DNA of 64,000 nt. Origin: JAYQKL01 sp049889415. GTDB lineage: Bacteria; Pseudomonadota; Alphaproteobacteria; RS24. Under the pieces are notes generated by a model, which did not search any database, had not been told where the DNA came from, and saw nothing but the letters and a program-made list of their open reading frames with translations. This document shows, piece after piece, positions 62,183 through 64,000 of this stretch (the stretch's first letter is position 1; each line of letters opens with the position of its first letter). Location of the stretch: NCBI GenBank assembly GCA_049889415.1, contig JBMHDL010000009.1:1-64000 (forward strand). The letters run 5' to 3'. The position numbers were made by a program, and so were the translations under genes.

Positions 62183-62647
62183 TCAGGGATAGGCCTGTAT
62201 CATCACCGTGCAGGTGAAATCCAAAATCACGTCACCCTGCTGGTTCGTCATCACATTGTTATTGACCACAATCGCCATATTCTCCCGCGATTTGGACAGC
62301 CTTTTGCTGGTGCAACAATGGGTGATGGTGACCTTTTCACCGGCCCGCATCGGGTTGGGGATTTTATAAGACGCCCCCAAAGCCCCGACAATGACAGGCT
62401 GGGCCGGCCCCTGGAACACGGCAATCGACATCAGCGAGAGAATATGCATGGAAGCCGCCGTCAGCCCGCCATAAATTGACTCCTGTGCCGCCGCCTCATC
62501 GGTATGGAAAGGCTGGGGATCCCATTGGCGGGCAAAAGCTTTCATGTCCTCCGGGTTGAGTTCCCAGACGCCGCAATCATGCACTTTACCGACTTCGAGA
62601 TCGTCATAGTACACCCTGCCGGGCAGAACCAGCTTGGATTCCGACAT
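62183..62647 (-). CDS. MaoC-like (R)-hydratase
   Basis: Hot-dog-fold enzyme of 154 residues that hydrates trans-2-enoyl-CoA esters. The start GRVYYDDLEVGKVHDCG and the catalytic pair ARQWDPQPFHTDEAAAQ (Asp and His) are the MaoC marks. IYGGLTAASMHILSLMS is also family text. It converges with the acyl-CoA dehydrogenase pair, 10 bases apart, and probably acts on their products. Confidence 0.9.
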   Translation of the reverse strand: MSESKLVLPGRVYYDDLEVGKVHDCGVWELNPEDMKAFARQWDPQPFHTDEAAAQESIYGGLTAASMHILSLMSIAVFQGPAQPVIVGALGASYKIPNPMRAGEKVTITHCCTSKRLSKSRENMAIVVNNNVMTNQQGDVILDFTCTVMIQAYP

Positions 62648-62752
62648 GCTTTTCCCCTTCTGTGCTTATGTCACAGCCTGTATAGAGGGTTTCAGGCGGG
62701 CAGAAAAGGGCTTTCCAGCCTCTCCTTGAGTCGGCTCATCCGGCCGAAAGGG

Positions 62753-63298
62753 CTATTCAGCAGCTGCCGGTCGGGTTTTGGTCAAATGGGCCAGAATATT
62801 TTGCGGTGCCGTCTCCCCATAAGGATCGGTTTCACAATTATCACACCGACCGGGCTCCTCAAACCACGCGGTAATCACACCATTTTCGACTATGGCGGCA
62901 TAACGCCAACTGCGCCGCCCGAAGCCAAGATTATCCTTATCCACCAACATACCCATCGCCTCGGTGAAATGTCCGGAGCCGTCAGGAATCAAGCCGATAT
63001 TTTCAATGTTCTGCCCCCGGCCCCAGGCATTCATGACAAAGGCGTCATTGACGGCGATGCAGTAAATCGCCTCAACCCCGCAGGCCTGAAATTCCGGATA
63101 CAGTTCTTCAAAATCCGGCAATTGGTAAGTTGAGCAGGTCGGCGTAAAGGCACCGGGCAATGAAAACAAGACTGTTTTTTTACCGGCGAAATAATCCTGT
63201 GATGTTGTGTGCTCCCAGCGATAGGGATTATCACCTCCAATAGCTGCGTCTCTGACGCGGGTTTTGAATGTCGCCTCTGGAACGGTTTGACCAATCAT
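62753..63298 (-). CDS. Peroxiredoxin (Prx5-like)
   Basis: Thiol peroxidase of 181 residues. The peroxidatic Cys is in SLPGAFTPTCSTYQLPDF, the Prx5 signature; the Arg partner is in FGRRSWRYAAIVENGVI. A C-terminal pair in GRCDNCETDPYG may act as resolving or reductant-contact cysteines. AAAGGAGAAAG precedes the start. The promoter and the palindromic boxes upstream point to iron or redox control. Confidence 0.9.
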   Translation of the reverse strand: MIGQTVPEATFKTRVRDAAIGGDNPYRWEHTTSQDYFAGKKTVLFSLPGAFTPTCSTYQLPDFEELYPEFQACGVEAIYCIAVNDAFVMNAWGRGQNIENIGLIPDGSGHFTEAMGMLVDKDNLGFGRRSWRYAAIVENGVITAWFEEPGRCDNCETDPYGETAPQNILAHLTKTRPAAAE

Positions 63299-63313
63299 GA
63301 ACTTTCTCCTTTA

Positions 63314-63328
63314 TTAGAATAATTCTAA
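63314..63328 (-). promoter_or_regulatory. Palindromic operator 1 (Irr/ICE-like), on the peroxiredoxin promoter
   Basis: TTAGAATAATTCTAA is a perfect 15-bp palindrome around a central A. It overlaps the end of the -10 element and the likely start point, so a bound protein would block transcription. It resembles the iron-control (ICE) element bound by Irr (TTTAGAA-N3-TTCTAAA). Confidence 0.6.
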
Positions 63329-63355
63329 TATAGGGATTAGAGACACCCCTGTCAA
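63327..63355 (-). promoter_or_regulatory. Peroxiredoxin promoter
   Basis: On the minus strand TTGACA (63350-63355) and TATATT (63327-63332) stand 17 bases apart, close to sigma-70 consensus. It is flanked by the two palindromic boxes. Confidence 0.72.
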
Positions 63356-63361
63356 TATTTT

Positions 63362-63376
63362 TTATAATTATTCTAA
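63362..63376 (-). promoter_or_regulatory. Palindromic operator 2 (diverged copy)
   Basis: TTATAATTATTCTAA matches operator 1 at 13 of 15 positions, differing at the fourth base and the centre. It is 48 bases from operator 1, centre to centre, just upstream of the -35. Confidence 0.5.
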
Positions 63377-63377
63377 A

Positions 63378-63791
63378 CTACTGCCGAGCCAGTGAGGTGT
63401 CTTTGCGGCTAAACCCTGCCAAAACAAGACAGCCGGCAAAAATTCCGAGATTTTTGACAAAATTCTGGGTTTCATGCCGGCCTTCCATACCGCTGAAATT
63501 CCAGAAATCATGCAATGCGAAATTAATCACCAGGATGTAAGCAGCACAGCCATAAGCTGCAAGCCAGACCTGCCGGTTGGCAAGCAATAATCCGCCCAAC
63601 ACCAAATTGGCGATGCCGGCCACCGCGAGCAACGGTCCGGTAAGCGGCACAGCATGGCGCAGCATCAGATCAATATGCGTCTGCCAGTCGGCAAATTTCG
63701 CCAGTCCCGGCAGGATAAAATACAAGCCCAATAAAATGCGGCCAGTGGCGAGCGCTAATTTATCCAGAGTGTGCAGTGATGTCTCCGTCAT
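63378..63791 (-). CDS. DoxX family membrane protein
   Basis: Four-helix membrane protein of 137 residues. Family text is LGLYFILPGLAKFADW near the start and GIANLVLGGLLLANRQ in the middle, with INFALHDFWNF later. The role is unclear; relatives have been linked to redox or respiratory accessory functions. It is upstream of the peroxiredoxin with the boxed promoter between them, so the two may be expressed separately. Confidence 0.87.
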   Translation of the reverse strand: MTETSLHTLDKLALATGRILLGLYFILPGLAKFADWQTHIDLMLRHAVPLTGPLLAVAGIANLVLGGLLLANRQVWLAAYGCAAYILVINFALHDFWNFSGMEGRHETQNFVKNLGIFAGCLVLAGFSRKDTSLARQ

Positions 63792-63885
63792 ATCCAGTCC
63801 CCCTTAAGCAATGGTAATGGCTGGAACAAGGCCAATGGCATCAGAATACCATAAAAGCTATATAATAACCGAATTGTGAAGAAAA

Positions 63886-63962
63886 TGGCGCACCGGGGAA
63901 GATTCGAACTCCCGACCCCTTGATTCGTAGTCAAGTACTCTATCCAGCTGAGCTACCGGTGC
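63886..63962 (-). tRNA. tRNA-Arg (ACG)
   Basis: On the minus strand: acceptor GCACCGG/CCGGTGC, D arm GCTC/GAGT, anticodon loop CTACGAA giving ACG, and T arm GGGAG-TTCGAAT-CTTCC. Encoded CCA at 63886-63888. The anticodon reads CGN codons and is normally edited to ICG by TadA. Confidence 0.96.
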
Positions 63963-64000
63963 CTGGACGCTGTAACCAGCGCGTTGGGATTGTTTAATCA

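Overview
The window is a dense alphaproteobacterial chromosome segment with about 65 protein genes, two tRNAs and little non-coding DNA. No insertion sequence, prophage, CRISPR array or integrase is visible. The assignment rests on GcrA (cell-cycle regulator), a class I lysyl-tRNA synthetase, the UPF0262 and DUF2948 families, a SAM-II riboswitch ahead of metZ, and the block murA-DUF2948-hisD-UPF0262-infA-maf-RNase G-yacG-tRNA-Phe. TonB-dependent receptor, TorF porin, acyl-CoA dehydrogenase and PQQ dehydrogenase genes suggest an aerobic, Gram-negative, probably aquatic heterotroph. The genus cannot be named from the sequence alone.

Layout. 1-3.3 kb: 3' part of a TonB-dependent receptor, a CNNM/CorC-like protein and tRNA-Phe. 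3.3-9.4 kb: housekeeping block on the minus strand. 9.4-15.9 kb: a lipoprotein PQQ dehydrogenase with fused cytochrome c, a large DmdC-like acyl-CoA dehydrogenase, thioesterase and GST. 15.9-17.3 kb: two tandem paralogous outer-membrane barrels. 17.3-20.6 kb: class I ribonucleotide reductase (nrdA-nrdB) with an NrdR-box-like promoter and a long leader hairpin. 20.7-26.4 kb: exported MsrB, alpha/beta hydrolase, TauE-TIGR02186-CcdA-DUF3429 and a TetR regulator. 26.5-30 kb: lysK-DUF952-pyrD, with pyrD fused in frame to an ArsC-type reductase. 30-34.4 kb: TerB-like protein, GT2 glycosyltransferase, LrgAB and a dCTP deaminase. 34.5-37.7 kb: SAM-II riboswitch, metZ, apaG and trkH. 37.7-42.7 kb: RND pump, adaptor and a lipoprotein. 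42.8-46.9 kb: argD-argF-hslO and an orphan ABC-2 permease. 47.1-49.7 kb: gcrA, an SDR and a Fur-boxed iron-binding protein. 49.8-52.3 kb: torF-glnK-amtB behind a sigma-54-like promoter. 52.4-57.6 kb: a complete arginine-to-spermidine operon using the carboxyspermidine route. 57.6-62.6 kb: metY, enoyl-CoA hydratase, a probable heteromeric acyl-CoA dehydrogenase pair and a MaoC hydratase. 62.7-64 kb: peroxiredoxin with palindromic boxes on its promoter, DoxX and tRNA-Arg.

Functional themes. Arginine synthesis (argDF) and arginine use (speA onward) both occur here, beside nitrogen-starvation uptake (glnK/amtB). Methionine synthesis by direct sulfhydrylation is represented twice (metZ under SAM-II control, and metY). 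Metal control appears in a classical Fur box and in Irr/ICE-like palindromes. The least ordinary items are the PyrD-linker-ArsC fusion, the predicted sigma-54 control of a porin together with GlnK/AmtB, the paired operator on the peroxiredoxin promoter, and the structured nrdA and argD leaders. I saw no clearly undescribed multi-gene system.
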